In this document: in pieces, positions 34,334 to 46,677 of the stretch
How the letters are laid out: the number at the start of each line of letters is the position of its first letter
Position numbering within the stretch: the first letter of the stretch is position 1
From: Kaistia granuli DSM 23481
Lineage (GTDB): Bacteria > Pseudomonadota > Alphaproteobacteria > Rhizobiales > Kaistiaceae
DNA length: 64,000 bases
Assembly: GCF_000380505.1 (NCBI RefSeq)
Contig: NZ_AQYH01000007.1
Coordinates: forward strand, 1-64,000
Direction: 5' to 3'
The notes under the pieces: model-generated
Seen by the model: the letters and a program-made list of their open reading frames with translations, nothing else
The model's database searches: none
What the model was told of the DNA's origin: nothing
Position numbers and translations under genes: made by a program

Positions 34334-35272
34334 TCAGGGGCTCGTGAAGAAGGTCTTGCCGCCGCGAGCGATCAGCTCGTCCGCCGCCGCCGTGCCGATC
34401 CGCTCGGCATCGGCGACCGGCGCCGTCATGCGGGTCTCTTCCGCCTGCTTGCCGTCCGGCGACAGCACGATGCCGCGGAACAGCAATTCGCCGCCTTCCA
34501 GCGTCGCCAGCCCGCCGATCGGCGTCCGGCAGGAGCCGTCGAGCCGGGTCAGGAAGGCGCGCTCGGCGTGGAGAGCGATCTCGGTCGCTGGATCGTTGAT
34601 CGCGGCCAGCAACTCGCGGACGCGAAGATCGTCGGCGCGGCCCTCGACGGCGACGGCGCCCTGGCCGACCGCCGGCAGGAAATCGTCGAGCTCGATGATC
34701 GCCGTGGCAAGGTCGGCCCGGCCGAGGCGGCGGAGGCCGGCCAGCGCCAGCAGCGTGCCATGCGCGACGCCGCTATCGAGCTTGGAAAGGCGGGTCTGCA
34801 CATTGCCGCGGAATTCGACGACGACGAGATCGGGCCGGATGCGCAGCGCCATGGCGCGACGGCGCAGCGACGACGTGCCGAGCAGGGCGCCCTGGGGCAG
34901 GTCGCGGATCGAGGTGGCCACTGGCGACAGGAAGACGTCGCGCACATCCTCGCGCGGCAGGTAGGCGATCAGCGTCAGCCCGTCCGGTAAATAGGTCGGC
35001 ACGTCCTTCGACGAATGGACGGCGATGTCGATCTCGCGGCTGAGGAGGGCCTCTTCCAGTTCCTTCGTGAACAGCCCCTTGCCGCCGGCTTCCGACAGCG
35101 AGCGATCCTGGATCCGGTCGCCGGACGTCTTGATGACGACGATCTCCATCGTCGCCTCGTCGAGGCCATGCGCGGCGGCGAGGCGGGCGCGCGTCTCATG
35201 CGCCTGAGCGAGCGCCAGCGGGCTGCCGCGTGTGCCGATGCGGAGGAGGGGGATCGAGGCTGCGGATTGCAC
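34334..35272 (-). CDS. hemC: Porphobilinogen deaminase
   Basis: A 312-residue enzyme that joins four porphobilinogens into hydroxymethylbilane. The start [14 protein letters not shown], the catalytic Asp90 in HSSKDVP, SLRRRAM, and Cys248 in [11 protein letters not shown], which holds the dipyrromethane cofactor, are all present. Translation begins at GTG (35272); no ATG fits. It is divergent from tsaD, the usual arrangement in rhizobia. Confidence 0.96.
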   Translation of the reverse strand: MQSAASIPLLRIGTRGSPLALAQAHETRARLAAAHGLDEATMEIVVIKTSGDRIQDRSLSEAGGKGLFTKELEEALLSREIDIAVHSSKDVPTYLPDGLTLIAYLPREDVRDVFLSPVATSIRDLPQGALLGTSSLRRRAMALRIRPDLVVVEFRGNVQTRLSKLDSGVAHGTLLALAGLRRLGRADLATAIIELDDFLPAVGQGAVAVEGRADDLRVRELLAAINDPATEIALHAERAFLTRLDGSCRTPIGGLATLEGGELLFRGIVLSPDGKQAEETRMTAPVADAERIGTAAADELIARGGKTFFTSP

Positions 35273-35397
35273 GGGGTCGGGTCCGGATGTTAGGGCCTGT
35301 CGGGTCAGTGCCCGTCAGGGCGAAATTTGGCGCCAGTCTAGTCACGACGCGCCCATCCGCAAGCAAGCCGCCAAACGCGCGGCGAAAGGCCCCGGTG

Positions 35398-36489
35398 GTG
35401 AGTTCATCCGTTCTGGTTCTCGGCATTGAAACGAGCTGCGACGAAACGGCGGCGTCGGTGGTGTCGCGCGATGCCGAAGGCCGCGGCACGATCCTCTCCA
35501 ATGTCGTGCTGTCGCAGATCGAGGATCACGCGGCCTTTGGCGGCGTCGTGCCGGAAATCGCCGCGCGCGCCCATGTCGAGGCGCTCGATCGTATCGTGCA
35601 GGGCGCGATGGATGAGGCCGGCGTCGGCTTTGCCGAACTCGACGCGATCGCCGCGACGGCGGGGCCGGGCCTGATCGGCGGCGTCATCGTCGGCCTGACG
35701 ACGGCGAAGGCACTGGCGCTGGCCGCCGGCAAGCCGCTGGTCGCCGTCAATCATCTGGAAGGCCACGCGCTGACGGCGCGGCTGACCGACCAGATCGAGT
35801 TTCCCTACCTGCTGCTGCTCGTCTCCGGCGGCCATACCCAGATCCTGCTGGTGCGGGGCGTCGGCCAGTATGAGCGCTGGGGCACGACGATCGACGACGC
35901 GCTGGGCGAGGCCTTCGACAAGACGGCGAAGCTGCTCGGCCTGCCCTATCCGGGCGGGCCGGCGGTGGAACGCGCCGCCGCGCGCGGCAATCCGGATCGT
36001 TTCGCCCTGCCGCGACCGATGTTTGGCCGGCCGGGCTCGGATTTCTCCTTCTCCGGCCTGAAGACGGCGCTCAGGACCGAAGCGCAGGCGGTCGCGCCGT
36101 TGTCGGACGCGGATGTCGACGATCTCTGTGCCGCCTTCCAGCGCACGGTGACGCTGGTGGTGCGCGATCGCATCGGCCATGCGCTCGACCGGTTTCGCGC
36201 CGAATTCCCGGAAATCGCCGAGCCGACCCTGGTCGTCGCCGGCGGCGTCGCCGCCAACAAGGCGCTGCGAGCCGGGCTCGACGCCGAGCTTGCCGCTCGC
36301 GGCTTCCGCCTGATCGCGCCGCCGCTTGTGCTCTGCACCGACAATGGCGCGATGATCGCCTGGGCCGGTGCCGAACGGCTGGCGCTCGGTCTCGTCGACG
36401 AACTCTCCGCTCCGGCCCGGCCGCGCTGGCCGCTCGACCAGATGGCGGCGCCGATGATCGGTTCCGGCCACAAGGGAGCGAAGGCGTGA
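35398..36489 (+). CDS. tsaD: tRNA N6-threonylcarbamoyladenosine transferase TsaD
   Basis: A 363-residue ASKHA-fold enzyme that, with TsaB, C and E, makes t6A37 in ANN-reading tRNAs. The N-terminal [15 protein letters not shown], metal ligands H119 and H123 in NHLEGHA, and [12 protein letters not shown] and [13 protein letters not shown] are present. The start is one of two adjacent GTG codons (35395 or 35398). Its stop overlaps the nudix start by four bases. MtaB, which methylthiolates the same base, is also in this window. Confidence 0.95.
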   Translation: MSSSVLVLGIETSCDETAASVVSRDAEGRGTILSNVVLSQIEDHAAFGGVVPEIAARAHVEALDRIVQGAMDEAGVGFAELDAIAATAGPGLIGGVIVGLTTAKALALAAGKPLVAVNHLEGHALTARLTDQIEFPYLLLLVSGGHTQILLVRGVGQYERWGTTIDDALGEAFDKTAKLLGLPYPGGPAVERAAARGNPDRFALPRPMFGRPGSDFSFSGLKTALRTEAQAVAPLSDADVDDLCAAFQRTVTLVVRDRIGHALDRFRAEFPEIAEPTLVVAGGVAANKALRAGLDAELAARGFRLIAPPLVLCTDNGAMIAWAGAERLALGLVDELSAPARPRWPLDQMAAPMIGSGHKGAKA

Positions 36490-36935
36490 GCATCATCCGC
36501 AAGAGCAAGGTGGTGCTGTACGCGACCTGGCGCGGACGGCTGCTCGTCTTTCGCGAGCCGGATTTCCCCGAATACGGCATCCAGGTTCCCGGCGGCACCA
36601 TGGAGCCCGGCGAAACGCCGGATCAGGCGGCGCGGCGCGAATTCCTGGAAGAAACCGGTTTGACGGCGCCGGCCGGCATGACGCTTCTGGGCGAGCGCGA
36701 CTATCGCTATGCGCCCGCCGACGGCCCGGAACGGCAGCATCGGCGCTGGTTCTTCCATCTGCCGCTCGACGGCGAGTTCGCCGAGAACTGGGAGCATCTG
36801 GAGATGCATCCGGACGCCGGCGGGCCGCCGATCCGCTTCCACCTTTTCTGGCTGGCGTTGCCGCTCGGCGAGGCGCTGTTCGGCGAGCTCGATGCGATGC
36901 TCGGGCAATTGCCGGCACCGGAGATGGCATCATGA
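36486..36935 (+). CDS. Nudix hydrolase
   Basis: A 149-residue Nudix-fold protein. The 23-residue Nudix box runs from G37 to L59 and matches the consensus fully (Gly37, Glu43, REFLEETGL at 51-59). The substrate, some nucleoside diphosphate derivative, cannot be read from sequence. It starts at GTG inside the tsaD stop and overlaps gpsA by four bases. Confidence 0.88.
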   Translation: MSIIRKSKVVLYATWRGRLLVFREPDFPEYGIQVPGGTMEPGETPDQAARREFLEETGLTAPAGMTLLGERDYRYAPADGPERQHRRWFFHLPLDGEFAENWEHLEMHPDAGGPPIRFHLFWLALPLGEALFGELDAMLGQLPAPEMAS

Positions 36936-37900
36936 CGATCGACCACATCGCCGTCGTCGGTGCCGGGGCGTGGGGCACGGCGCTGGCGCTCGCCGCCCAT
37001 CGCGCCGGGCGACGCGTCACGCTCTGGGGCCGCGACACGACCGAAATGGCGGCGCGGCGCGAGAATATCGCGCACCTGCCCGGCGTCGCCCTGCCGGACG
37101 CGATGACGATCACCAGCCGGATCGATGCGGTGGTCGCGGCCGACGCCATCCTGCTGGCGACGCCGGCGCAGACGGTGCGCGAGGTTGCCGGCCATCTCGC
37201 CGCCATCGCCGAGGACACGCCGGTGGTGCTCTGCGCCAAGGGGCTGGAACGCGGCACCGCCAAGCGGATGACCGAGGTCCTCGGCGAGGCGCTGCCGCCG
37301 GCGGCGCCGGTCGTCCTCTCCGGGCCGAGCTTCGCTGTCGACGTGGCGCGCGGCCTGCCGACCGCCGTGACCATCGCCGCTCCCGATCTGAAGCTCGCCA
37401 TGGCGCTCTGCCATGCGCTCGGCTCGGCCAGCTTCCGCCCCTATGCCGAGACCGATGTGCTTGGCGTCGAGATCGGTGGCGCCTTTAAGAACGTGCTGGC
37501 GATCGCCGCCGGCATCGTCGCCGGCCGCGAGCTTGGCGCCAGCGCCAGCGCCGCGTTGATCGCGCGCGGCTTTGCCGAGTTGCGCCGCCTCGGCGAGGCG
37601 CAGGGCGCGCTGCCGGAGACGCTGATGGGCCTTTCCGGCCTCGGCGATCTGGTGCTCACCTGTTCCTCGACGCAGTCGCGCAATTTCGCCTATGGCCATG
37701 CGCTGGGCGCGGGCGCTGCCCTGCCGCCGGCTCTGGCCGAGGGCGCGGCGACGGCGCCGGTGGCCCGCGATCTGGCGAAGAGCCTCGACGTGCCGATGCC
37801 GATCACCGAGGCGGTCGCCGCCATTCTCGAGGGCAAGCTCTCCATCGACGCGGCGGTCGAGGCGCTGATGCTGCGGCCGTTGAAGCGCGAAGCCGACTGA
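36932..37900 (+). CDS. gpsA: Glycerol-3-phosphate dehydrogenase [NAD(P)+]
   Basis: A 322-residue enzyme that reduces dihydroxyacetone phosphate to sn-glycerol 3-phosphate for phospholipids. The NAD(P)-binding motif VVGAGAWGTALA is at residues 8-19, followed by LCAKGLERGT, VLSGPSFAVDVARGLPTA and the catalytic EIGGAFKNVLAIAAG. The tsaD-nudix-gpsA run is translationally coupled throughout. Confidence 0.96.
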   Translation: MTIDHIAVVGAGAWGTALALAAHRAGRRVTLWGRDTTEMAARRENIAHLPGVALPDAMTITSRIDAVVAADAILLATPAQTVREVAGHLAAIAEDTPVVLCAKGLERGTAKRMTEVLGEALPPAAPVVLSGPSFAVDVARGLPTAVTIAAPDLKLAMALCHALGSASFRPYAETDVLGVEIGGAFKNVLAIAAGIVAGRELGASASAALIARGFAELRRLGEAQGALPETLMGLSGLGDLVLTCSSTQSRNFAYGHALGAGAALPPALAEGAATAPVARDLAKSLDVPMPITEAVAAILEGKLSIDAAVEALMLRPLKREAD

Positions 37901-38035
37901 TGCGCGGGCGAGGCCTGGGGCTTGTCGCCTTCGGCCCACCGGCATTTCCTGCCAATCCCCTCTCGCGTGGATCGCCGCCCTTTACGCGCGACCGTCCGCC
38001 GCCTACCGTGCGGCCCGCAATTCTTGGAGGTTTTC

Positions 38036-38314
38036 ATGCATTTCGTTGCCATTCTGACCGATAAAGACGATGGACTGCCGGTCCGTCTCGAGAACCGTCC
38101 CGCCCATATCGAGTGGCTCAAGGCTTCGGGCATCGCCATCGCCGGACCGTTCCTGAACGAGAGCGGCGACATGTGCGGCTCGCTGCTCATTGTCGAGGCC
38201 GAGGACGAGGCCGCCGCCCGCGCCATTTTCGCAACCGATCCCTATGCCAAGGCCGGCCTGTTCAAGGACACGGTGGTGCGCCCCTGGCGCTGGGCCGTCG
38301 GCAAGCCGGCCTGA
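38036..38314 (+). CDS. YciI family protein
   Basis: A 92-residue ferredoxin-fold protein. MHFVAILTDKDDGLPVRLENRPAHIEWL and the His/Asp pair typical of YciI are present; members may be small enzymes or dimeric domains, and function is unknown. TTGGAGG lies seven bases before the ATG at 38036; the preceding open frame is not coding. It commonly sits between gpsA and an EVE gene in rhizobia. Confidence 0.9.
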   Translation: MHFVAILTDKDDGLPVRLENRPAHIEWLKASGIAIAGPFLNESGDMCGSLLIVEAEDEAAARAIFATDPYAKAGLFKDTVVRPWRWAVGKPA

Positions 38315-38355
38315 TCGGCCGCTCAGCCCGTCCCCTTATTTATCCGGAGCGTCCC

Positions 38356-38784
38356 ATGGCCTACTGGCTCTTCAAGTCCGAACCCGACGTGTTCTCCTTC
38401 GACGATCTGAAGAAGAAGGGCGCCAGCGGCCAGGAATGGGACGGCGTCCGCAACTACCAGGCGCGCAACAACATGCGCGCCATGCAGCTTGGCGATCGCG
38501 GCTTCTTCTACCATTCCAATATTGGCAAGGAGATCGTCGGGATCGTCGAGGTGGCGAAGACAGCGCATCCGGACTCGACCGATGATTCGGGCCGCTGGGA
38601 ATGCGTCGACCTGCGCGCGATCCGCGACCTGCCCAAGCCCTATTCGCTGGAAACGGCGAAGGCGGAGCCCCGGCTGGAGGGCATGGCGCTGGTCGGCAAT
38701 TCGCGCCTTTCGGTGCAGCCGGTGACCGAGGCCGAGTGGAAGCTCGTCTGCGAACTGGGCGGGCTCGACCCCGCCTCGATCTGA
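38356..38784 (+). CDS. EVE domain protein
   Basis: A 142-residue single EVE domain, a PUA-like fold that binds modified bases in RNA or DNA. The hallmark start AYWLFKSEPDVFSFDDL, then WDGVRNYQARNNMRAM and GFFYHSNIGKEIVGI, is standard. The family is thought to act in RNA modification or translation. It follows the YciI gene by 41 bases. Confidence 0.93.
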   Translation: MAYWLFKSEPDVFSFDDLKKKGASGQEWDGVRNYQARNNMRAMQLGDRGFFYHSNIGKEIVGIVEVAKTAHPDSTDDSGRWECVDLRAIRDLPKPYSLETAKAEPRLEGMALVGNSRLSVQPVTEAEWKLVCELGGLDPASI

Positions 38785-38791
38785 GCGCGGC

Positions 38792-39490
38792 TTGATCGCG
38801 GATCCCTCGCGATTCATCACCGACCAGACCCGGCTCGCACCGGTCGCCTTCGTTCCGGAAATCGAGCTTTATCAAGCCGATGAGGCGACCGCGCTCTGGC
38901 ATTTGACCGAGGCGACGCTGGACAAGGTCGATCTGCCGCCGCCTTTCTGGGCCTTCGCCTGGGCCGGCGGGCAGGGCCTGGCGCGCCACATCCTCGACCA
39001 CCCGGAGCTTGTGCGCGGCAAGCAGGTGCTCGATTTCGCCTCGGGTTCCGGCCTTGTCGGCATCGCCGCCGCGCGGGCGGGAGCTGCCCATGTCGAGGCC
39101 GTCGACATCGATCCTTTCGCAGTTGCAGCAATTTCGCTGAATGCTGCAGCAAACGGTGCAGCAATCCGCGTCCGCCAGGCCGATCTGGTCGGCGCCGACG
39201 CCATGGATTTCGATGTGCTGCTCGCCGGTGATGTCTTCTACGATCGCGCCTTCGCGGCGCGGTTGCTGCCGTGGTTCGACCGGCTTTCGCGAGCCGGGGT
39301 GTCGATCCTGGCCGGCGACCCGGATCGAACCTATCGGCCGGCGGGCGCCGCGACGCGCGAGCTGGCGACCTATGCCGTTCCCGTCCATCCGACGCTCGAG
39401 GACGCGTCGGTCAAGCAGGTGCGGGTTCTGCGCTACGGCGTTTGCGAAGAATTCCAGCCTGCCTTGCCCGGCAGGCCGGGATTCGCATAA
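38792..39490 (+). CDS. Class I SAM-dependent methyltransferase (COG3897-like)
   Basis: A 232-residue methyltransferase with motif I VLDFASGSGLVGIAAARAGA near residue 76 and the post-I acidic residue in VEAVDID. It resembles the nicotinamide N-methylase/ETFB lysine methyltransferase group, whose bacterial targets are mostly proteins; the actual substrate is unknown. It begins seven bases after the EVE stop, apparently at a TTG (38792), with no in-frame ATG upstream of the conserved region. Confidence 0.82.
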   Translation: MIADPSRFITDQTRLAPVAFVPEIELYQADEATALWHLTEATLDKVDLPPPFWAFAWAGGQGLARHILDHPELVRGKQVLDFASGSGLVGIAAARAGAAHVEAVDIDPFAVAAISLNAAANGAAIRVRQADLVGADAMDFDVLLAGDVFYDRAFAARLLPWFDRLSRAGVSILAGDPDRTYRPAGAATRELATYAVPVHPTLEDASVKQVRVLRYGVCEEFQPALPGRPGFA

Positions 39491-39544
39491 TGCCGCCGGT
39501 GTAACGGTGCGCTTCGCCGAAAGCGGAGCTGCCAGGGAGGAAGA

Positions 39545-41488
<1,944 letters not shown>

Positions 41489-41497
41489 CCAATATCC

Positions 41498-41527
41498 CGG
41501 GAGGTCGGCTCGGTAGCCGGCCTCCCG
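41498..41527 (+). promoter_or_regulatory. Hairpin downstream of acs
   Basis: A 13-bp stem (CGGGAGGTCGGCT with AGCCGGCCTCCCG, one G-T pair) and a CGGT loop, ten bases after the acs stop. There is no T run; it is more likely an mRNA-stabilising structure or weak terminator. Confidence 0.5.
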
Positions 41528-41682
41528 CTGATGGCGACTTCGCCAAACTCGTGATGACGGCGAGTGTGTGGAAGCCCCAGTGGCAAGGCGGTGCAGGCGC
41601 ATCCGTGCGCCAGCGTCGAGCCAAGCCTGACAGTTCCGATAGCTGTCCATCCGGACTGGCTCGGTGCGTGTGACACCCTCGT

Positions 41683-41824
41683 CGTCATCCCGGGCTTGAC
41701 CCGGGATCCATCCATCCGCCGCCTCGTTCGTATTCGCTTCGCCGCAAACCCGTCATCGCGCCGTCGGCATCAGGCCATGGCAGCATGGATCCCGGATCTC
41801 CGCTTCGCTGCGTCCGGGATGACG
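41683..41824. repeat. 142-bp palindromic intergenic repeat
   Basis: The ends are inverted (CGTCATCCCGG and CCGGGATGACG), and a second inner pair, ACCCGGGATCCAT and ATGGATCCCGGAT, continues the symmetry. This is the well-known CGTCATCCCGGG-type dispersed repeat of rhizobial and related genomes, a MITE-like nonautonomous element with no coding capacity. It fills the acs-DUF1674 gap, of which the remaining bases hold nothing I can name. Confidence 0.8.
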
Positions 41825-41868
41825 GGGAGCGGCTGGCCGACGGCCGGAATACTCCAGTGTGGCTAGTC

Positions 41869-42060
41869 TCAGAAGTCGCTGGCGATGCCCTTGTTTTCCC
41901 AGTCGCCGTAGCGGATCGGCTCGGGGCCGGAGCGGCCGAGGATCTCGCGCGGGCGTTTCATGGCGGCGTCGATCTCGGCACGGCGGGCTTCTGCCTCGGC
42001 GAGCGCGCGGCGGGCCGCCTCGGTGAGCGGGCGCGGGGAGGGGATTGCTTCGTCGGTCAT
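41869..42060 (-). CDS. DUF1674 protein (SdhE4/SDHAF4-like)
   Basis: A 63-residue protein ending [21 protein letters not shown], the conserved C-terminal signature of DUF1674. Eukaryotic members (SDHAF4) bind flavinylated SdhA during succinate dehydrogenase assembly; the bacterial role is presumed similar. The ATG at 42060 is preferred to a TTG at 42084. It is divergent from htpX. Confidence 0.9.
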   Translation of the reverse strand: MTDEAIPSPRPLTEAARRALAEAEARRAEIDAAMKRPREILGRSGPEPIRYGDWENKGIASDF

Positions 42061-42255
42061 GGGCCTTGGACGGTTGGAGGCCAAGCGGCTTGGTCTCGGG
42101 CCAGTCGGGACGCCGGCAGCGCGGCTCGCGACCCGGCAGGATTAGGGAGGCCGAGCCTGCAACTTGCAGGTCGACCCGCATCTTCCCATCATATAGGTCG
42201 ATCCCGCGGGGCGCTGCAATGCGCCGATCCGCACCCAAAGAGACCGGAGCGACCG

Positions 42256-43269
42256 ATGAACGTGATGCGAACTGCCATGCTGATTGCGGCCATGACCGCC
42301 CTCTTCATGGGAGTCGGCTATCTGATCGGTGGTTCGAGCGGCATGATGATCGCCTTCGTCATCGCGGCCGGCATGAATATCTTCAGCTACTGGAACTCCG
42401 ACAAGATGGTGCTGCGCATGTACGGCGCCCATGAGGTCGACGAACGCAGCGCGCCGGAGTACTACGCCATTGTTCGCCAGCTCGCCCAGCGCGCCGGTCT
42501 GCCCATGCCGAAGGTCTATGTCATCGATTCCGCCCAGCCCAACGCCTTTGCCACCGGTCGTAATCCGCAGAATGCTGCCGTCGCGGCGTCGACGGGGCTG
42601 TTGCAGGTGCTGAACCGCGACGAGATCGCCGGCGTGATGGCGCATGAGCTGGCGCATGTGAAGAATCATGACACGCTGATCATGACCATCACCGCGACGC
42701 TCGCCGGCGCCATCTCGATGCTGGCGAATTTCGCCTTCCTGTTCGGTGGCAACCGCGACCGCGAGGGCGGTGGCGGGATCGGCATGATCGGCACGATCGT
42801 CATGATGATCGTCGCGCCGATGGCGGCCATGCTGGTGCAGATGGCCATCAGCCGGACACGCGAATATTCGGCCGATCGTCTCGGCGCCGAGATCTGCGGC
42901 CAGCCGCGCGCGCTCGCTTCGGCGCTTGCCAAGATCGCCAGCGGCGCCGCGCATATTCCCAATGAGGCGGCGGAGGCCAATCCGGCATCCGCCCATCTCT
43001 TCATCATCAACCCGCTATCCGGGCAGCGTATGGACAATCTTTTCTCGACACATCCGGACACTGAGAACCGGATCGCGGCCTTGCTGGCGATGGAAGCCGA
43101 ATTCGGCGGTCGCGGCGGCGGCGGTTCGGCCACGGGCCGGCCGAATGCCGGCGTCAACCTGCCGGGCGGCTTCCGCTCGGCGCGGCCGTCGGCCGGCGCA
43201 TCCCGGGGTCCCTGGGGCCAGGGTGGCTCGGGTTCGAACGGTTCCTCCGGCCGGGGGCCGTGGGGTTGA
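42256..43269 (+). CDS. htpX: Membrane zinc metalloprotease HtpX
   Basis: A 337-residue M48 protease that degrades misfolded inner-membrane proteins. Two N-terminal helices (residues 5-42) precede the zinc motif [10 protein letters not shown] (H130, E131, H134), a second helix pair follows, and the third zinc ligand is in [14 protein letters not shown]. The last 50 residues are a Gly/Ser/Arg-rich tail seen in rhizobial HtpX. The stop overlaps the start of rsmB. Confidence 0.95.
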   Translation: MNVMRTAMLIAAMTALFMGVGYLIGGSSGMMIAFVIAAGMNIFSYWNSDKMVLRMYGAHEVDERSAPEYYAIVRQLAQRAGLPMPKVYVIDSAQPNAFATGRNPQNAAVAASTGLLQVLNRDEIAGVMAHELAHVKNHDTLIMTITATLAGAISMLANFAFLFGGNRDREGGGGIGMIGTIVMMIVAPMAAMLVQMAISRTREYSADRLGAEICGQPRALASALAKIASGAAHIPNEAAEANPASAHLFIINPLSGQRMDNLFSTHPDTENRIAALLAMEAEFGGRGGGGSATGRPNAGVNLPGGFRSARPSAGASRGPWGQGGSGSNGSSGRGPWG

Positions 43270-44627
43270 GCAAGAAAACAACGCCGTCTGGCAATCGTCC
43301 TTCCCGCAACGCGCCGCGTCAGCGTCTGGCGCCCGGTGTCGCCGCCCGCCAGGCTGCGACGACGGCCTTGATGGCCGTGCTGGCCGATCATCGCGCGCTC
43401 GACAGCGCGATCGATGCGACCGACGGCCCGTTCGAGACGCTCGACCCGCGCGAACGCGGGTTGGCGCGCGCCATTCTCGGCATCGCGCTGCGTCGGCGCG
43501 GCCAGATCGAGGACGCGCTTGGTCGCTTTCTCGACAAGGCTCTGCCGCGCAAATCGGGGCCACTGCCGGCCATCCTGCATGTCGCCGCCGCGCAGATCCT
43601 GTTCATGGATGTGCCGGATCACGCCGCCGTCTCGATCGCCGTCGAGACCGCCGAAGCGGATCGCGATGCCCGCCATTTCAAGGGTCTGGTCAATGCCGTG
43701 CTGCGCCGGCTGACCGAGCAGCGCGATGCCATCCTCGCCTCGCAGGACGAGGTTCGCCTCAATGTGCCGGACTGGCTCTATGAGCGCTGGGTCACCGACT
43801 ATGGCGCCGCCACGACGGCGGCGATGGCGGCAGCCCACCTGCTCGAGCCGTCGCTCGACCTGTCGGTCAAATCCGATCCCGAAGGCTGGGCCGAGAAGCT
43901 CGGCGGCATCGTGCTGCCGACCGGCACCGTCCGGCTGATTGCGCACGGACCGATTGACGCACTGCCGGGCTTCGCCGAAGGGCAATGGTGGGTGCAGGAC
44001 GCCGCCGCCGCGTTGCCGGCCAAGCTGCTCGGCAATGTAGACGGTCTCGACGTCGCCGATCTCTGCGCCGCGCCCGGCGGCAAGACGGCGCAGCTGGCGC
44101 TCGCCGGCGCCAAGGTGATGGCGGTCGATATTTCCGAGGCGCGCCTGCAGCGCGTGCGGGAAAACCTCTCGCGCCTCAAGCTGCAGATCGGCACGATCGC
44201 GGCCGATGTCGAGACCTGGCAGCCGAACCGCCTGTTCGACGCCATCCTGCTCGACGCGCCCTGCTCGGCGACCGGCACGATCCGCCGGCATCCCGACGTC
44301 GCGGTGCTGAAACGGCCCTCCGACATCAAGGCGCTGGCCAATCTGCAGATGTCGCTGCTGGCGCGGGCGACCTCGATGCTGCGCTCGGGCGGCACGCTGG
44401 TCTATTGCACCTGTTCGCTGGAGCGTGCCGAGGGCGAGGATCAGGTGGCGCTGGCTCTGTCGAGCCTGCCGCTGGCGCTGGAACCGATCCGGCCGGAGGA
44501 GGTCGGCGGCATCGAAGCGATCTGTCGCGACGGCTTCCTGCGCACTCTGCCGTCCGATCTGCCGAACGACGAACCGCGGCTTTCCGGCCTCGACGGGTTC
44601 TTTGCCGCCCGCTTCCGGCGTCTCTAG
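43260..44627 (+). CDS. rsmB: 16S rRNA m5C967 methyltransferase RsmB (Sun/Fmu)
   Basis: A 455-residue protein with an N-terminal NusB-like RNA-binding domain (about residues 25-160) and a methyltransferase domain. [11 protein letters not shown] is motif [17 protein letters not shown] contains the release cysteine, and [15 protein letters not shown] holds the catalytic TCS cysteine. The start is GTG 43260 or TTG 43266; both overlap the htpX stop. Confidence 0.92.
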   Translation: MGLSKKTTPSGNRPSRNAPRQRLAPGVAARQAATTALMAVLADHRALDSAIDATDGPFETLDPRERGLARAILGIALRRRGQIEDALGRFLDKALPRKSGPLPAILHVAAAQILFMDVPDHAAVSIAVETAEADRDARHFKGLVNAVLRRLTEQRDAILASQDEVRLNVPDWLYERWVTDYGAATTAAMAAAHLLEPSLDLSVKSDPEGWAEKLGGIVLPTGTVRLIAHGPIDALPGFAEGQWWVQDAAAALPAKLLGNVDGLDVADLCAAPGGKTAQLALAGAKVMAVDISEARLQRVRENLSRLKLQIGTIAADVETWQPNRLFDAILLDAPCSATGTIRRHPDVAVLKRPSDIKALANLQMSLLARATSMLRSGGTLVYCTCSLERAEGEDQVALALSSLPLALEPIRPEEVGGIEAICRDGFLRTLPSDLPNDEPRLSGLDGFFAARFRRL

Positions 44628-44859
44628 GATCGCCGGTTGGGATGGCAACCACTCGTTGGCCGTGGTGGCTGTTGCACGCCAAAACCGGCTGCTTCATCCC
44701 GATTCCCTTGGGATGGAGCAGTTCCCGGCCCCCCGGAAACGGTTTCCATTTGAATCAATGCGCAATTAGATGGGTCGCAAGGCCGGTGGACTGATTCGTT
44801 CGCCCCGTCGAATGGACAGTTCAGAAAATTATCAGCGGCAGATGAGGGAGCGAGAGAGT

Positions 44860-46608
44860 ATGGCGTTCGGAGCAGGATCCGGTCGGGGTCGGCTCGTCCG
44901 CTTCGCACTCACGTCCGCATGGCGCCGCACGCGCTATGCGTTCCACGCCAGCCCTCTCTACCGCTGGAAATATTACGGCCAGGTGCCGGAGCGGCTGCTG
45001 ATCGCGCCGACCGACCTGCGCACCGCCGATCCGACCATTGCCAACGACATCTATTCCGGCCGCTTCGTCTTTGCCGGCGAAGTGGTCGACGTCGCCGGTT
45101 TCTCGGTATTCGAGATCGAGGCGCCGTCGCGCGCCTGGGCCGAGCGGCTGCATTCCTTCGGCTGGCTGCGCCATCTGCGCGCCTCCGACCTCGCCGTGTC
45201 GCGCTCGAATGCACGGGCGCTGGTCGACGAATGGATCCGCTTCCAGAAGAACCATGATCCGGCGGCGCGCGATCCCGATGTCACCGCGCGGCGCATCCTG
45301 TCCTGGCTGGCGCAGACGCCGCTGGTGCTCGAGGGCTGCGACCACGGCTTCTATCGCCGCTTCATGCGGGCGCTGACGCGCCAGGTCCGTCATCTCCGCC
45401 GCGTCGCGCGCGATGTCCGGCCGGGCCTGCCGCGGCTGCGGGTGATGATGGCGCTGGCGGCGGCCGGACTGTCGCTTTCCGACCAGCCGCGCCTCGTGCG
45501 CCAGGCCTCACGCTGGCTCGACCAGGAACTGCAGCGCCAGATCCTGCCAGATGGTGGCCATGTCGGCCGCAATCCCGGCACCATCCTGGAAATACTTGTC
45601 GACCTGCTGCCGCTCCGCCAGGCGTTCACCGCGCGCGGCCAGCAGCCGTCCGCCGTGCTGCTCGGCGCCATCGACCGCATGATGCCGATGCTGCGCTTCT
45701 TCCGGCACAGCGACGGCTCGTTCGCCCGCTTCAACGGCATGGGCGAAACCCAGCTCGGCCTGCTCGCCACCGTGCTCGCTTATGATGATGCGCGCGGTTC
45801 GGCCGGCCGCAACGCGCCCTATGTCGGCTATCAGCGTCTCGAGGCCGGCGACACCGTGATCCTGATGGATGCCGGCGCGCCGCCGGCGCCCGTCCTGTCG
45901 CTCGACGCCCATGCCGGCTGCCTGTCCTTCGAGATGAGCGTCGGCCGTCAGCCCCTGATCGTCAATTGCGGCGTGCCGGGTCCGGGCGCGACGGCGCTGC
46001 GCCGGATGGCGCGCACGACCGCGGCGCATTCGACCGTGACGCTGAACGATTCCTCCTCCTGCCGTTTCCTGACCGGCGGCTTCCTGGCCGACCGGCTGGG
46101 CGAGGCCATCATTTCCGGCCCGAGCCGGGTCGATGTCGCGCGCGAGGAAGATCGCGGCCAGACGACGCTGGTCGCCTCCCATGACGGCTATGCGGCGCGC
46201 TTCGGCATCCGTCACGAGCGCAGGCTGGTGCTCGCGCCCTATGGCGACCGGGTCGACGGCACGGATGCCTTCACCAGTGTCGCGCGCGGCGGCCGGGATG
46301 CTTTCGCGATCCGCTTCCACCTGCATCCCTCGATCGGCGCCGAACGCATCGGCAATGGCGACGCGGTACTGTTGTCGCTGCCGGACGGCTCGGCCTGGGA
46401 GTTCGGCGCACCGGGCATCGAGGTCAATCTGGAGGAGAGCATCCGCCTCTCCGACATCCGGGGCAGCCGCCGCACCGAGCAGGTCGTCGTCTATGGCCGC
46501 GCGCTGAACCAGCCCGAGGTGCAGTGGTATCTGCAATGCGTCGTCGAGCCGGGCGGCCGCCCCCGCTATCATGACGATCACGAAGACGAACTTCCGCACG
46601 GCGACTGA
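44860..46608 (+). CDS. Heparinase II/III family protein
   Basis: A 582-residue protein with an (alpha/alpha) toroid N-terminal half (residues about 80-310) and a Hepar_II_III beta-sandwich C-terminal half (about 330-560) including LDAHAGCLSFEMSVGRQPLIVNCG. The family cleaves acidic polysaccharides; no signal peptide is evident and the substrate is unknown. In rhizobia it lies between rsmB and purH, as here. Starts at 44812 and 44842 are also in frame; 44860 is preferred for the GAGAGAG upstream. Confidence 0.87.
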   Translation: MAFGAGSGRGRLVRFALTSAWRRTRYAFHASPLYRWKYYGQVPERLLIAPTDLRTADPTIANDIYSGRFVFAGEVVDVAGFSVFEIEAPSRAWAERLHSFGWLRHLRASDLAVSRSNARALVDEWIRFQKNHDPAARDPDVTARRILSWLAQTPLVLEGCDHGFYRRFMRALTRQVRHLRRVARDVRPGLPRLRVMMALAAAGLSLSDQPRLVRQASRWLDQELQRQILPDGGHVGRNPGTILEILVDLLPLRQAFTARGQQPSAVLLGAIDRMMPMLRFFRHSDGSFARFNGMGETQLGLLATVLAYDDARGSAGRNAPYVGYQRLEAGDTVILMDAGAPPAPVLSLDAHAGCLSFEMSVGRQPLIVNCGVPGPGATALRRMARTTAAHSTVTLNDSSSCRFLTGGFLADRLGEAIISGPSRVDVAREEDRGQTTLVASHDGYAARFGIRHERRLVLAPYGDRVDGTDAFTSVARGGRDAFAIRFHLHPSIGAERIGNGDAVLLSLPDGSAWEFGAPGIEVNLEESIRLSDIRGSRRTEQVVVYGRALNQPEVQWYLQCVVEPGGRPRYHDDHEDELPHGD

Positions 46609-46677
46609 TGCGGGCTGCATTGCACGGAAAATCGTGCTATCGCGCGGGCCTCACCGAACAACCCCCGCGAGGATGCC

